Shown one piece after another: positions 1 through 10,283 of a stretch of 64,000 nucleotides of DNA (positions are counted from its first letter, which is position 1; the number at the start of each line of letters is the position of its first letter). Made by a program: the position numbers and the translations under genes. Origin of the DNA: Ehretia macrophylla (taxonomy: Eukaryota > Streptophyta > Magnoliopsida > Boraginales > Ehretiaceae); assembly GCA_037974665.1 (NCBI GenBank), contig CM075770.1:21997501-22061500 (forward strand). The letters run 5' to 3'. Below the pieces are notes generated by a model. It worked only from the letters and a program-made list of their open reading frames with translations. It did not search any database and was not told the origin of the DNA.

Positions 1-350
1 TCTTCTCATCAATGTATTTGAAGCATTGATGAAAGGTGGAAGGTACCACGCTGTGGATCCAAGAAGGAAGTTTAGGAGGTGTCACCGTCAATCACATAAG
101 AAGTGAGCTCAGTCTTCAAATCCCATGTTTGGCTCTTGAGACGAATCTTGCCGATGGCTCTTTGCAAGTCGGCATTGTACCCTGGAATAGTCACCTTGGT
201 CTAACTTAGCCGACTCGTAGGAATGAATTCCAAGATAGGCTAGGGCCCGCAGTGGCATCACGCTGGACTTTCTTCATTGGTGCTTCCATGTACTCATTTT
301 CGATGCTTTGAACTTCTACCCTATTGACATAGATGTGGGGCATACTTTTC
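1..350 (-). pseudogene. Ty3/gypsy protease-region relic (Tat/Ogre-like)
   Basis: Read on the minus strand, about 200 bases next to the window edge give the block that follows the aspartic protease in plant gypsy polyproteins: a YVIDGDTS motif (usual form YVIDADTS), then, after a frame change, a WIH...VPSTFHQCFKYID stretch typical of the protease-RT linker. The preceding part (about 200-350) reads as weakly matching sequence ending in IRLKSQTWDLK. A TAA stop and the frame change show it is dead. The relic is cut by the window start. It sits in DNA with the texture of plant mitochondrial spacer, where such scraps are common. The family call comes from the protein pattern only. Confidence 0.6.
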
Positions 351-425
351 TTTGCTTCATTCCGACTACTAAGCTGTTTTGTAGGCTAAAGCCTCCTATC
401 TACGGTAGATGATGCAGTAAGACCC

Positions 426-460
426 GAGGTTTGAAGATGCTCGACCGATAGGGAGAGGAA
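426..460. repeat. 35-bp repeat, inverted relative to 38350-38384
   Basis: These 35 bases are the exact reverse complement of 38350-38384, about 38 kb away in another piece of the mitochondrial-type DNA. Short dispersed repeats of this kind are usual in plant mitochondrial genomes, so the pair supports a shared organellar origin for the two pieces. Confidence 0.75.
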
Positions 461-489
461 TGGAGTACGGATGTGCGTCTTTACAACGA

Positions 490-1160
490 TAGCCCAACCT
501 AGACAGTGATGGATGACAAAAGCCCGCCAGCGAAGACGTATGCTTTATTGGTGGTGGGATCAACACATCTCCACCCTTTCTTCAACTCATTGTACCCAGT
601 AAAGATAGACCGTATCGCCTTCTTTTCCAACTTTGTCCTCAACTGGTCGGGCACAAAGACGTAGCGAAAGCACCCTAATACTCTGAAATGTGAAAGAGTC
701 AGCTCTCTCTTGTAAATACTTGGTATGGCGAGAAAAAACCAAGCTTCTCTTGAGGCAATCTGTTGATGACATGGGCTACAATCATCATGCATTCGGCCAG
801 GCTGCACATTCTTCGCATTCATCATGCGGTTTTGCCAAGATGCCGATTCTTCCTCTCCACGACTCCGTTCTGCTGTGTAGCATAAGAGTAGGAAAACTGT
901 CTACGAATCTCGTGCTTTTCAAGTAAGGACCAACTTCTGTTATATGTATTCTCCTCCAAAGTCTATCCTCAAACATAGTTTTCTTTGCCTTTACTTTCTA
1001 AAAAAACATTATCCACACTAATCTTCTGAACTCCATGAACTTTTGAAAGACTTCGGACTTCTCTTCTAAGAAATATACCCCGCGAGTCATCATCAATAAA
1101 TGATTGCATATAACGCTTACCTAAGCATGATGGAGTGGAGACTGTGCCAAAGATGTCTGC
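490..1160 (-). pseudogene. Ty1/copia integrase relic
   Basis: The minus strand shows copia integrase in order but across several frames. About 1160-1020 gives a FIDDDSRGVYFLEEKSEVF-like core, including the first catalytic Asp region. About 975-830 gives the QQNGVVERKNRHL block around the catalytic Glu. About 750-500 gives VLGCFRYVFVPDQLRTKLEKKA, IFTGYN, KGWRCVDP, the usual region after the integrase core. Stops and frameshifts separate the blocks, so no enzyme can be made. There are no LTRs or target duplications around it; it may have been a fragment already inside mitochondrial DNA. Confidence is high for copia and lower for the exact ends. Confidence 0.75.
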
Positions 1161-2089
1161 TTGAATGAGCTGGTCAACTTCTCCCCAATTCTGTACATGC
1201 GCAAAGAATGTCTGAGTCCATCTTCCTTTCCTGAACCTGTGAGAACACTAACAGAATATGCAAACAAAGATCTCATTCAAGACTTGAGAAATTTCATCCA
1301 TCACAATAATGTCCTTTTTATGTGGTTGAGTAATAGGGCGTAGCTTCCCAGGTTTTTTTTTTTTTTGGAATAAACGATCTATCTATACATGAAAAGGATA
1401 AAACAAAAAGAAATAATACCTTAATGCCTTATCAATGGAAAGGTCTTCGAAACTATGAATCTTTCATCTCTTCCCCTCCCACGATAAGGACGTGTCTAAG
1501 GATGCTACTTTGGGCAGGCGTACTTCTTTCTATGGGGGCACGCATCACTTTGGATGTGCTTTACCAGTAGATGCATGAGTTAGAACCTAATAGCTAGGCA
1601 CGTTGTGGGAGAAGAATAAGCAAAATCTATTGCATAATCCAAGTAAAAGTACTTTTGCTAAAGTGGGCGGAGGTATCCCTCCCTCAAAGCGCGGTAAAGA
1701 GATGAGTTGCAAGATGAGTCGATGTTCTTGAAGTTAATGATTCATGTCCATAGAGAGTCCGGAGTGGCATATTCGACACAAGATGAACCTTTATCCATCA
1801 ACTGATCTGTCTAGGGACGGGAAAAAGAGTACCGATCTCCTTCTTCAGTCCATGCGTCTCGTCCAAGGGCGAGTCTAGTATTCTACCCTTTTTGGTTGCT
1901 AGCTTCTGATTCCCCTACTCGACCCGATTCAATCCCTTTTGCCTTGCTGTTGCATCTTTCTGCATGATGAACCTCTAGGGGAAGCAGCAGAGTTTTCGCC
2001 TGTCCCTCTAGATTAGCCTTTTTCATTGGTGGGGGATAAATTCGTCCGTATTAAAGGTAGCTCATTCCTCTTGATTCGCCACACTTTGT
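1161..2089. other. Non-coding, mitochondrial-like spacer
   Basis: No gene is recognised. Base texture (mixed GC, short purine runs, no AT-rich LTR character) resembles plant mitochondrial intergenic DNA. A 12-base T run lies near 1353. The segment ends at the insertion point of element D and resumes at 13866: joining the flanks across the TTGT repeat leaves a continuous sequence. Confidence 0.5.
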
Positions 2090-2797
2090 TGTCACGCCCC
2101 AACCCGGCCTATAAGGTTAGACTAGGGTGTGATCTAAACATTCAAGTCACGTCTCGTACTTAATTGTTCATGAAAATTTAACACTTAATGTATTAGCCTA
2201 AACTCCAAATTTTTTTGAAAAACCAGTAGCATAACGGCTGTAATTGGGCTCTTTGGTTTGGCCTAATTCTCTAAATGCCTCAAATTTTCCAATCTCAATT
2301 TCATTTCCAACTAGGATTACTATTTACCATCAATTGAAATGCCTACTAGTTATCTCGATGTCTCGTTTGATCAATAACCTAGCATGATACTATGTCTCGT
2401 TTGTTTGTTTATCCTCGTTACAAAAGTACCTGTTGATCTTAGCTTAACAACAAGTACATGCTTAAGATTTGGTTGGTTCATTTTACTTAGCCCTTACCTA
2501 ATACTTCATAATCCTATTATAGATACTAGCAGTAATAATAGCAAAACGACCACAGTAGTGTCTGTCTAGTTATCATCAGTACAAACCAAAATTAGACCCC
2601 AAATTACAACGAGGGTCTTTTACATTACAAACAACAGGCAACATAAAAGAAGTAGTCTTCGAGTAGCATAGTGTTCACAAATAGCCATAATCACGCAAAG
2701 CACATAGGATAGGCAATCACTCCAAGGAATCATCATTAGGCACGTCATCCTCGGGTACCTGTTCTTGATCTTCTTCACCTGAGATGATAAAAGAGGG

Positions 2798-2815
2798 TGA
2801 GTCCTTATGAACTCA
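2798..2815 (-). promoter_or_regulatory. LTR hairpin TGAGT...ACTCA (element D, 3' LTR)
   Basis: Inverted repeat TGAGT/ACTCA with an 8-base centre. The same module is at 10992-11009 in the 5' LTR and 42913-42930 in solo LTR E. Elements A, B, C and F have an equivalent hairpin with different paired arms. The function is unknown. Its conserved setting suggests an RNA structure within the transcribed part of the LTR. Confidence 0.55.
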
Positions 2816-3830
2816 GGGAGGGGGAACGAGAAATAGGTTTTGAAACTCATTTTCCAGTTCAACTTATGAAAATCCTTTTGCAAGCATGAATATAACACAA
2901 TTAAGTACATAATCAATAATATAAGAGTAAAGGAATACAATTACCCGTCTTTCCTCCCCGAGGTCCTCTAGGGACCAAGCGAGAGTACTTATACACATAG
3001 TAAAAAGGATACGGTGAGCTTTTGCTCTCAGTTCATTTCCAGTATCAGTTGTTGCGGCCGACTTCAAATCATCCCCTTATCATGCCAAGTGGGTGTACTC
3101 CGGATGTACCCCGAAATCCTACGACCCAACTCTCTGAGGAAGTCTAGCCCCCAAGCGAGAGAGAAAATTGGACAATAGTAGTCGCGGTTGCACCGGCAAG
3201 CCGCCCGGTGTGCGTGAACGCTACCACGCCAGAATGAAAGGTTGCAACCTTATATGCAATACACATTTATGACATTTAATATATCACATTAGGAGGACAA
3301 CAAAGTAGGTTGCCTCCGGACAGTCATAAGATTGCACATTGACAAGTAAACAAGCGAGGCACGATAAGACAAGTAATTTCACTTGAAAGGCATATGGAGT
3401 TATATGAACATTAAACGGGCAGCCATGTAACACACGTAAATCAAGTCATATAACTCATTTCAACGTTCACGTAATCAAATAATAAGATTACTCAACATGC
3501 AACAACATCTACGTGGGTTTGGATGCAAGAAAGGCCTATTTGTCGACATGCAATGATCAAAATCACATTTAGGGCTATAAGGGCAACTACGGGCAGCCTA
3601 CTAAACATATAATTACACAATATCCAAAGGATCAACACTTACTTAATATACCTAATCATTAGGGTTTCTATTTTCTCACAATCATTAAGACAAGCAAACA
3701 ATCTCCAATTCCAGTGAATAAGATGTCAAATTAAAGCTTAAGAAGTGAACTAAATTCAGAAACAAACCTTGCATCATTTGGAGTTCGAGATCAATAGTTA
3801 TAGCCAAGACAGTGGGATTGCACAAAATTG

Positions 3831-4240
3831 TCCAGATTTGCACACATTTCAATACTTGTCGTTTTTGAGGTCTTTAGGGTCAGATTTAGTCTTAGTCCAT
3901 TTCTGAAAAAAAATGTCCAGAACTGAAAAACCTAGAAGCATACCAAATTTCATGCATGTTTGATATCATTTACTAAGTCAAAACTGGTTCGTTCTACAAG
4001 GTCAGTGCATCTGCCAAAACCTGCTTCATTTTTTCCAGACTTCCAGATTTGGACACATTTTAATGATTTGTCATTTTGAGGACCTTAGAGTCAAAATTAG
4101 CTTTGGCCTATTTCTGCGAAAAATGTTCACAACTGGCAAAACTGGTTACCTACCAACTTTCATGCATTTTCAACATCATTTGCCTAGAAAACTCACCTCG
4201 TAACCACAAGCCAGAAAGCTGTCACCAAACCCGATTTCAT
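3831..4240 (-). repeat. Diverged ~211-bp tandem duplication inside the D LTR
   Basis: The block starting TCCAGATTTG at 3831 recurs at 4042. Both copies keep CACATTT, TTGTC, GAGG, a TTAG...GTCA...TTAG series, ATTTCTG and AAATGT in the same order. The duplication is also in the right LTR and in solo LTR E, so it belongs to the family and predates these copies. Confidence 0.65.
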
Positions 4241-5462
4241 CTATCATCACCTTCAAGCCAAAATCTTGCCATGCATGGTTGTAAAAGCTTATGAACACAC
4301 ATATAACTCAAGTACAGGAGCAAGGACATACATTTAAGAGCATGCATGTGGATTTTTGAAAGGTTTTCAAAAAGTTTTACCCCTCACCTTAGCAAATCAA
4401 CAAGAAGATGAACAAAACTTTGATGAAGCACAAATTTCTTCTTCTTCCTTGCTTAACCGAGACTCCAACTCGATCTTCTCTATTTTTCCTAGCTTAGTGG
4501 CCAAGTTCTTAGTAGGTGCATGTGGTTAGAACAAGAAGAAAAGAAATGAAAGCTAGTAAATTCACCTAGGCCGAAATGGTGACTCAAAGAGCTTGCATGT
4601 GTGATTCTTGCAACTTAGATAGCTTGGTCGAGTTTCTTTGCTTGTTGCTTGTCTTGATGCACCATAGAATGATGAAGATGAGCTATGGAAAGATGAAACT
4701 CAGCCAAGGCCGAGAGAGAGAGAGAGGAATGAGAGGGAGAGAGAGAAATGTGAGGAGAATGAGAGAAATGAAAAAAAAAATGATGCTTTTGCAAATGTTA
4801 ATGCAAGTGTTCGGCCTTGAGCTTAGCAATTCTGATTTTTATGTCTTCAAGAAGAATTTTGAAATTCCTAGCATGGGCATGGAGCATCTTGTCGAGATTT
4901 GTGGTGCATTGGTAGTGTTTTTGAGCTTTTTTTTTTTTTTTTTTGCACTTGTGTCATAACTTGTCATAGATTTGTCTAGAATCAATTTTGAATTGAGCAA
5001 GCAAGCATAAATGCCACAAGGTGGTCGGCCAAGGCTTAAGAAATCTGAATTTTTTGTCATCTTTTGAGCATTATTTAATTGTGTGTTGAAAGTTCAAAAA
5101 GAATAAGGAATATCTAGCTTTTTGTGAGATTTTGTCTTCTAGTGGGTTCAATTAGTAATTTAATAATAGTTAGTGGAATTTGTAGGATTAATTAATGATC
5201 TAGTGCTTCGTGTAAGATGCTTTCTTGATTAGCGTGAGGGCACGCTTTCTTAGGTCTGGGGCATGCACTACGAGGTAGGGCACGAACTACGAGACGAACG
5301 CACGTTTTCCAAGTAAATGCACGCAACCCTAAATGAATACACGTAACTCAATGCAAGGCACATAAAACGAAATACAATTCTTAAACCTGGGTCAAGGCAC
5401 TCAAATCTAGATTAGGGCACACGAAACGAGATATCGCACGTAAATCGAGGTCGGGCCTCACA

Positions 5463-5476
5463 TCCTCCCCTCCTTG
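5463..5476 (-). promoter_or_regulatory. Polypurine tract of element D
   Basis: On the minus strand this is AAGGAGGGGAGGA, directly abutting the 3' LTR. That is the expected place for the plus-strand DNA primer of an LTR retrotransposon. Confidence 0.85.
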
Positions 5477-5479
5477 AAA

Positions 5480-5498
5480 GAATTTCGTCCTGAAATTC
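5480..5498 (-). promoter_or_regulatory. Hairpin beside the polypurine tract (element D)
   Basis: Minus strand GAATTTCAGGACGAAATTC: a 7-bp perfect stem with loop AGGAC. It lies between the pol stop codon (5503-5505) and the polypurine tract. Elements A, B and C have the same arrangement with a different stem (AATTGCG/CGCAATT) around the same AGGA loop. Confidence 0.7.
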
Positions 5499-5502
5499 AA
5501 TA

Positions 5503-6096
5503 TTACCTTTGAAATAAAGCTGGATATTGCTGCTCCATCTGGTCTCGCCTTTCCCACGTTGCTTCTTCAACTCCATGATGATCCCACAGCACTTTCACCA
5601 TCGGTATAGTTTTGTTGTGCAACTCCCGATCTTGCTGGTCTAGGATCCGAATAGGCTTCTCTTCATAAGACAAGTTCTCCCCAAGCTGCAACGGCTCTGG
5701 CTCCAAGATATGCGATGGATCAGGATGATACTTCCGCAGCATTGAAACATGAAAGACGTCATGAATATTGGAGAGGTTTTGGGGTAGTGCCAAGCGATAC
5801 ACCAATTTGCCAACCTTCTCAATTATCTCAAATGGTCCTACAAACCTCGGGCTCAATTTTCCACCCTTGTCGTGTTTAATCCGTCCCCTCCGATGTGATA
5901 TCTTCAGGAACACCATGTCACCGACCTCAAACTCTAGACTCCGTCTCCGTCGGTCTACATAACTCTTCTGCCTGCTTTGGGCGGTAAGCATCCGTTTTCG
6001 AATGAGGTGGATATTATCAACAGTCTTCATAAGTTCAGGTAGAAGGGTCGAGTCAAAAGTCTTCGTTTCACTTACTTCATCCCAATAAATTGGGGA
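5503..6096 (-). pseudogene. Element D integrase C-terminus with chromodomain
   Basis: The last open segment of pol. It carries the integrase C-terminal GPF-type module (VGDMVFLKIS, FVGPFEIIEKVGKLVYRL, LPQNLSNIHDVFHVSMLRKY) followed by a chromodomain-like end (PIRILDQQDRELHNK, PMVKVLWDHHGVEEATWE). In chromoviruses this tail is thought to bind modified histone H3 and steer insertion to heterochromatin, which fits this window. It ends at a normal-looking stop (5503-5505), four bases before the PPT hairpin. The coding frame is continuous upstream across the TGA at 6097-6099, which lies in the conserved YGRKC.SPIYW region. No start codon of its own is expected. Confidence 0.9.
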
Positions 6097-6635
6097 TCAA
6101 CACTTACGTCCATACAATGCCTCAAATGGGGCCATCCCGATAGTGGCCTGATAACTATTATTATAAGCGAACTCCGCTAGAGACAGATATTTCTCCCAAC
6201 CTTTCCCGAAGTCTAAAACACACGCCCTCAGCATATCCTCCAGAATCGGAATAGTTCTCTCCGATTGTCCGTCAGTCTGAGGGTGATAAGTCGTGCTGAA
6301 ACTCAACTTCGTTCCCAAAGTTTTTGCAATCTCTTCCAAAATCGGGAAGTAAAACGAGGATCCCTATCTGATACAATACTCACAGGCATCCCGTGCAATC
6401 TTACAATCTCCGTCACATACATATCTCCTAATCTCTCAGGACTATCCTCCTTGTTCATCGGTAAGAAGTGCACCGACTTAGTCAATCTATCCACTATGAC
6501 CCAAACGGCGTCACGACCCTTTTGTGACCTGGGTAGGTCCTTAACAAAGTCCATAGTTATATGTTCCCATTTCCATTGAGGAATCTCCAACAGTTGAAGT
6601 AAACCTGCGGGTCGTTGATGTTCCACTTTGACTCT
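6097..6635 (-). pseudogene. Element D integrase catalytic core
   Basis: Integrase would cut target DNA and join the element ends. Visible in order: [11 protein letters not shown], the first catalytic Asp in [10 protein letters not shown], the second in [15 protein letters not shown], and the Glu block in HPQTDGQSERTI, followed by LAEFAYNNSYQA and APFEALYGRKC. A single-base deletion near 6336 shifts the frame between RFTSRFW and [12 protein letters not shown] at 6636-6638 separates it from the zinc-finger part and a TGA at 6097-6099 from the C-terminal part. The three acidic residues are present, but no continuous enzyme can be read. Confidence 0.9.
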
Positions 6636-7214
6636 CTAGCAAGTCAAACATCGTGCCACAAACTCTGCGATCCCTCTCTTCATGTTATTCCACCAATAGT
6701 GTTGCTTCAAATCCCGATACATCTTTGTTCCATCGGGGTGAATAGTGTATCTTGAATTATGGGTTTTTTCAAGAATCTTCTTTTTCAGCTCTGGTTCATT
6801 AGGAACACAAATCCGATTCCTAAACCTCCAAATACCATCATCATGAAACTTGAAATCTGCGTTGCTTTCGTTGATCTTCTGAAATTGTTGGTCCTTCTGT
6901 TGAGCCTCTCGCAACTCGGACAACAAGGTCGATTGAACTTGTGTAGTGGCAAAAAGTAACCCTTTCCGAGTCAATCGTGGTTTCCACAAAAATGCTTCCT
7001 CCAACAACTCCTGCACCTTGACTTCCAATTTTGCCATGCTTGCTTTCCTACTTAAAGCATCTGCAACTACGTTCGCTTTACTGGGCACATAATTGATTGT
7101 GCAGTTATAATCATCCAAAAGCTCCATCCACCGCCTTTGCCTCATATTCAACTCTTTTTGAGAGAACAAGTATTTCAAGCTCTTGTGATCAGTAAATACC
7201 TCAAACTTGTTACC
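6636..7214 (-). pseudogene. Element D RNase H end and integrase zinc-binding domain
   Basis: Starts with the end of RNase H ([45 protein letters not shown]). After a linker it continues with the integrase HHCC zinc finger: H at the NSRYTIH position, then [15 protein letters not shown] and the CLTC pair. It is bounded by TGA at 7215-7217 upstream and TAG at 6636-6638 downstream. The TAG falls directly after CLTC, where the family normally has Gln, so it is best explained as CAG to TAG. The downstream part of pol reads in the same frame apart from the lesion near 6336. Confidence 0.88.
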
Positions 7215-7700
7215 TCACAGATAATGCCTCCATTTCTTGAATGCAAACACAATAGCCGCTAACTCTAAATCATGCGTCGAGTAATTCAATTCATACGGCT
7301 TCGGTTTCCTAGAGGCATACGCAATCACTCTACCATTTTGCATCAACACACAACCCAATCCTTCTTTCGAAGCATCACTATAAATTACAAAACCTTGACT
7401 CCCTTCAGGTAATGCAAGAACAGGTGCGGTAGTCAATCTTTTCTTCAACTCTTGGAAGTTGTTCTCACACTTATCATCCCACACGAACTTTGTTTTCTTT
7501 TGAGTGAGCTTTGTAAGCGGTCCTGCAATCTTAGAGAAATCCTTCACGAATCTCCGATAATAGCTGGATAGACCAAGAAAACTCCGAACCTCCATAACTT
7601 TTTCCGGCTTCTTCCAAGACATTACTGCTTCTATCTTTGCTGGATCCACTGCTATTCCCTCTTGGGATATGATATGCCCCAAAAATGCAATCTGTTGCAA
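7215..7700 (-). pseudogene. Element D RT thumb/connection and RNase H
   Basis: Continues the RT from [12 protein letters not shown] through [19 protein letters not shown] and KLTQK to the RNase H start [17 protein letters not shown], then [27 protein letters not shown] and FKKWRHYL. The catalytic Asp of the SDAS motif and the Glu of HDLELAA are visible. RNase H would degrade the RNA strand during reverse transcription. The segment is flanked by TAG (7701-7703, at a position usually Trp) and TGA (7215-7217). Confidence 0.9.
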
Positions 7701-8975
7701 CTAAAATTCGCACTTGCTAAACTTTGCATACAATGGATGCTCTCGAAGTTTCTGCAGTACCAACCGCAGATGTTGTTCATGCTCTGCCTCGGATTTCGAG
7801 TATACCAAAATATCATCAATGAAGATCTCCAAAAATTGGTCCAAGTAGGGTTGAAACACCCTGTGCATCAAATCCATAAAAGCTGCAGGGGCATTAGTTA
7901 GTCCAAAAGGCATCACCACATATTTATAATGCCCATATCTTGTCCTGAAAGTCGTTTTAGGCACATCCTCCTTTTTGATCCGCAACTGATAATACCCTTG
8001 CCTCAAGTTGAGCTTCGAATATACTTTGGCTCCCTGAAGTTGATCAAATAACTCGTCGATCAGTGGAAGTGGGTATTTATTCTTGACAGTCACTTGGTTC
8101 AATCCTCCGTAATCGATGCATAGCCTCAACGTTCCATCTTTCTTCTTTACAAATAGAACTGGTGCACCCCACGGTGAAGAACTTGGTTGAACAAACCCCT
8201 TCTTCAACAATCCTTGCAATTGGTCCTTCAATTCTTGTCGCTCGACTGGTGCCATACGATCGGGGGCTTTAGATATCAGTTGGGTGCTAGGCAGTAACTC
8301 TATGATGAACTCGATCTCCCGATTTGGGGGTAGACCGGGCAATTCTTCTGGAAACACATCCGCATAGTCTTTGATCACAGGCATCTCCTCCAACTTAGCT
8401 TTATCCGATGGCTTGTTGATGAGGTAAGCTAAGTATCCACTACACCCTTTTCTCAAGGACTTCACTGCTTTCGTAGATGAAATGATGGAACTCCCGGTGA
8501 AATCTCTCCGACCTACTACCTCCAGTATTGGTTGACCAGGTACCCGGAATGTTATAATCTTCGTCCGACAATCTAGTTGGACATGATGCTTTGCCAACCA
8601 GTCCATCCCTAAGATGATCTCATAGTCTCGAAAAGGTAATACAATAAGATTGGCTGAGAATTCCCTATCCTTAATTTGGATTTTACATGCTTTACAAGCT
8701 GAGCTAGTAACAAGTTTAGAACCCATCGGAGTACCAACTTCTACTTCGTATGGCAAATAAACAACTTTCAGTTTTACACGTTGCACACACAAGGGAGTAA
8801 TAAATGAATGAGTAGCACCCGGATCAATTAGCACCCTAACAGGTTGATTCAGTATGAAGAATGTACCTTCAACAACAGCGGTCTCATCTGGAAGCTCCTC
8901 GCGCTCAATAGCATAGGCTCGAGCCTGAACTCTAGGAACTAGAGTCTTGCCTCTACCAGCTGGTTTAACCTGATT
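7701..8975 (-). pseudogene. Element D protease and reverse transcriptase
   Basis: The longest open part of pol. The aspartic protease shows [11 protein letters not shown] near 8830; the catalytic Asp is present, and the DPGA form instead of DSGA is seen in other plant gypsy proteases. [10 protein letters not shown] follows. RT follows with [57 protein letters not shown], the [16 protein letters not shown] block, [20 protein letters not shown] and the catalytic [11 protein letters not shown] (FIDD in place of YIDD/YVDD). The frame is open from the TAG at 8976-8978 to the TAG at 7701-7703. Protease would mature the polyprotein and RT would copy the genomic RNA. Confidence 0.93.
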
Positions 8976-9236
8976 CTATCCTGCCAGCCATTTAGGGCAA
9001 TCCTTGATCTGATGCTGATCACTGCCATATCTCACACATCATCCTGACTTCTTCCAGCACTGGGCCTCGGTATGACCCTTCTTGTCACAATAAGAACAGT
9101 TGACAGACCGAGTAGCAGGTGAACTACCTGTGGATCCGCGGGTGGAAGAGGCTGATGGCGCTTTCGTCGGGCCACGGTTATTCACTGGTCTGTTCTGGCT
9201 CTGGCCCTGATTACGACTCTGACTTTGGAATTTCCT
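8976..9236 (-). pseudogene. Element D nucleocapsid (zinc knuckle) segment of gag
   Basis: A Ser/Gln/Asn-rich linker is followed by a CX2CX4HX4C knuckle (CSYCDKKGHTEAQC). A second, imperfect knuckle (CVRYGSDQHQIKDC) has Tyr in place of its second Cys. A TGA at 9039-9041 lies between the knuckles and a TAG at 8976-8978 closes the segment. Zinc knuckles bind and package genomic RNA. The segment joins gag upstream and protease downstream in one frame, as expected of a gag-pol fusion, apart from the stops. Confidence 0.85.
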
Positions 9237-10013
9237 CTACTGACCCGGAGGCTGGTATGGTTTCTTGTTCGGCTGACTCGAACCGGCTCTATCAAGTTTT
9301 CTCTTCTCAACTCGGGAAGCATCAGCAAAGAGAGCAGAATAGGTATCGAAGTCATGAGAAGCCAACTGGTCCTGAATCTCTAGCCTCAATCCAGTCATAA
9401 ATTTCCACATCTTCGCCTCTGGATTACTAACCATAAATTGAGCATAATGGGACAGTCGGTCAAAACGAGCCTCGTACTGGGCCACCATCATGTTACCCTG
9501 GGTCAAGTGCATGAACTCCTCAATCCGCCTCTGCCTGGAAACTACAGGTACATATTTCTCCTTGAATGCCTTAACGAAATTACCCCACAAGCGAGGTGTC
9601 TGATCAGTTTCCCACAATGCCTCCACAGTGTGCCACCAATGTTCAGTATCCCCGTGCAACAGAAACATAGCAAACTCCACCTCTTCATCAGTATAATCAA
9701 GTGGCCTGAAAATCCTCTCGATCTCAGACAGCCAAGCCTCTGCTTTCTCATCATCAGCTTCTCCGTGGAAATTGGACGGGCGAAAGTCAAGGAACTCCCT
9801 CATTCTGCTATGTCTCCCATGGTTACCATCATTCCTGTTGTTGTTGTTGTTATTGGCCTCACGTGCATCTTGGCGCTCCATCACTCATGATACGCGATCC
9901 ATGGCATTTGCCATCATGTTAAACATAGTCATGCCGGGATTAGTTTGATAGGCATCTCTGGTCTCTTGGGGTTCACCGCTCCTATTAGTAGTGCGGGTAC
10001 TAGGGCCAGCCAT
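9237..10013 (-). pseudogene. Element D gag capsid
   Basis: Begins at an ATG (10011-10013) encoding MAGPSTRTTN and reads into the plant retrotransposon gag domain: FRPSNFHGEADDEKAEAWL, IERIFRPLDYTDEEVEFAMF, LHGDTEHWW, WGNFVKAFKEKYVP, FMHLTQGNMMVAQYEARFDR. Gag would form the cytoplasmic virus-like particle. A TGA at 9885-9887 interrupts it after about 43 codons and a TAG at 9237-9239 ends it. A short Asn run near 9835-9860 comes from a GTT-type microsatellite. The start is chosen because it is the first ATG between the primer-binding site and the gag domain and keeps frame. Confidence 0.9.
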
Positions 10014-10255
10014 CTATAGACACAGATTACGATGCACAATTTATTGAAATACGACAAACAAGAATTTGATGCATAAGATATGCAACATGATATAGATACA
10101 ATTCTAGAAACAATTTAAACATGTTAATCACTTAAGCACATAGAACACGGAAGGCACAATTAACATTATCACACAACAACATATAGACAAGTCATCCTAA
10201 TCATCTTAGGGCTCTACCCATAGTCCGAGAGTTAAACCCAGCTTAAGCAATCTAA

Positions 10256-10267
10256 GCTCTGATACCA
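10256..10267 (-). promoter_or_regulatory. tRNA-iMet primer-binding site of element D
   Basis: Minus strand TGGTATCAGAGC, complementary to the 3' end of plant initiator tRNA-Met. It is 16 bases from the 5' LTR, a wider gap than the 2 bases in A and B. Confidence 0.85.
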
Positions 10268-10283
10268 TTCTTTTCTTATAAGG

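Larger units (their letters stand above)
2090..5462 (-). repeat. 3' LTR of element D
   Basis: Pairs with 10284-13865. It is about 208 bp shorter because the segment found at about 11873-12080 in the partner is missing near 3673. It contains a CCGG-centred dyad near 3095-3115, a TGAG...CTCA hairpin at 2798-2815, a diverged 211-bp internal duplication (3831-4240), a GA-rich microsatellite near 4710-4760, a T run near 4926-4944, and short CACG/GCAC-rich subrepeats over the last 250 bases. Short reading frames inside it have no coding character. Confidence 0.93.

Noticed and set aside
4576-4959. 127-codon frame in the D LTR
   Set aside because: It runs through a GA microsatellite and a T run, and the other LTR breaks it.
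5503-10013. Element D as an active, autonomous retrotransposon
   Set aside because: Eight in-frame stops, one frameshift and about 5 percent difference in the sampled LTR ends.
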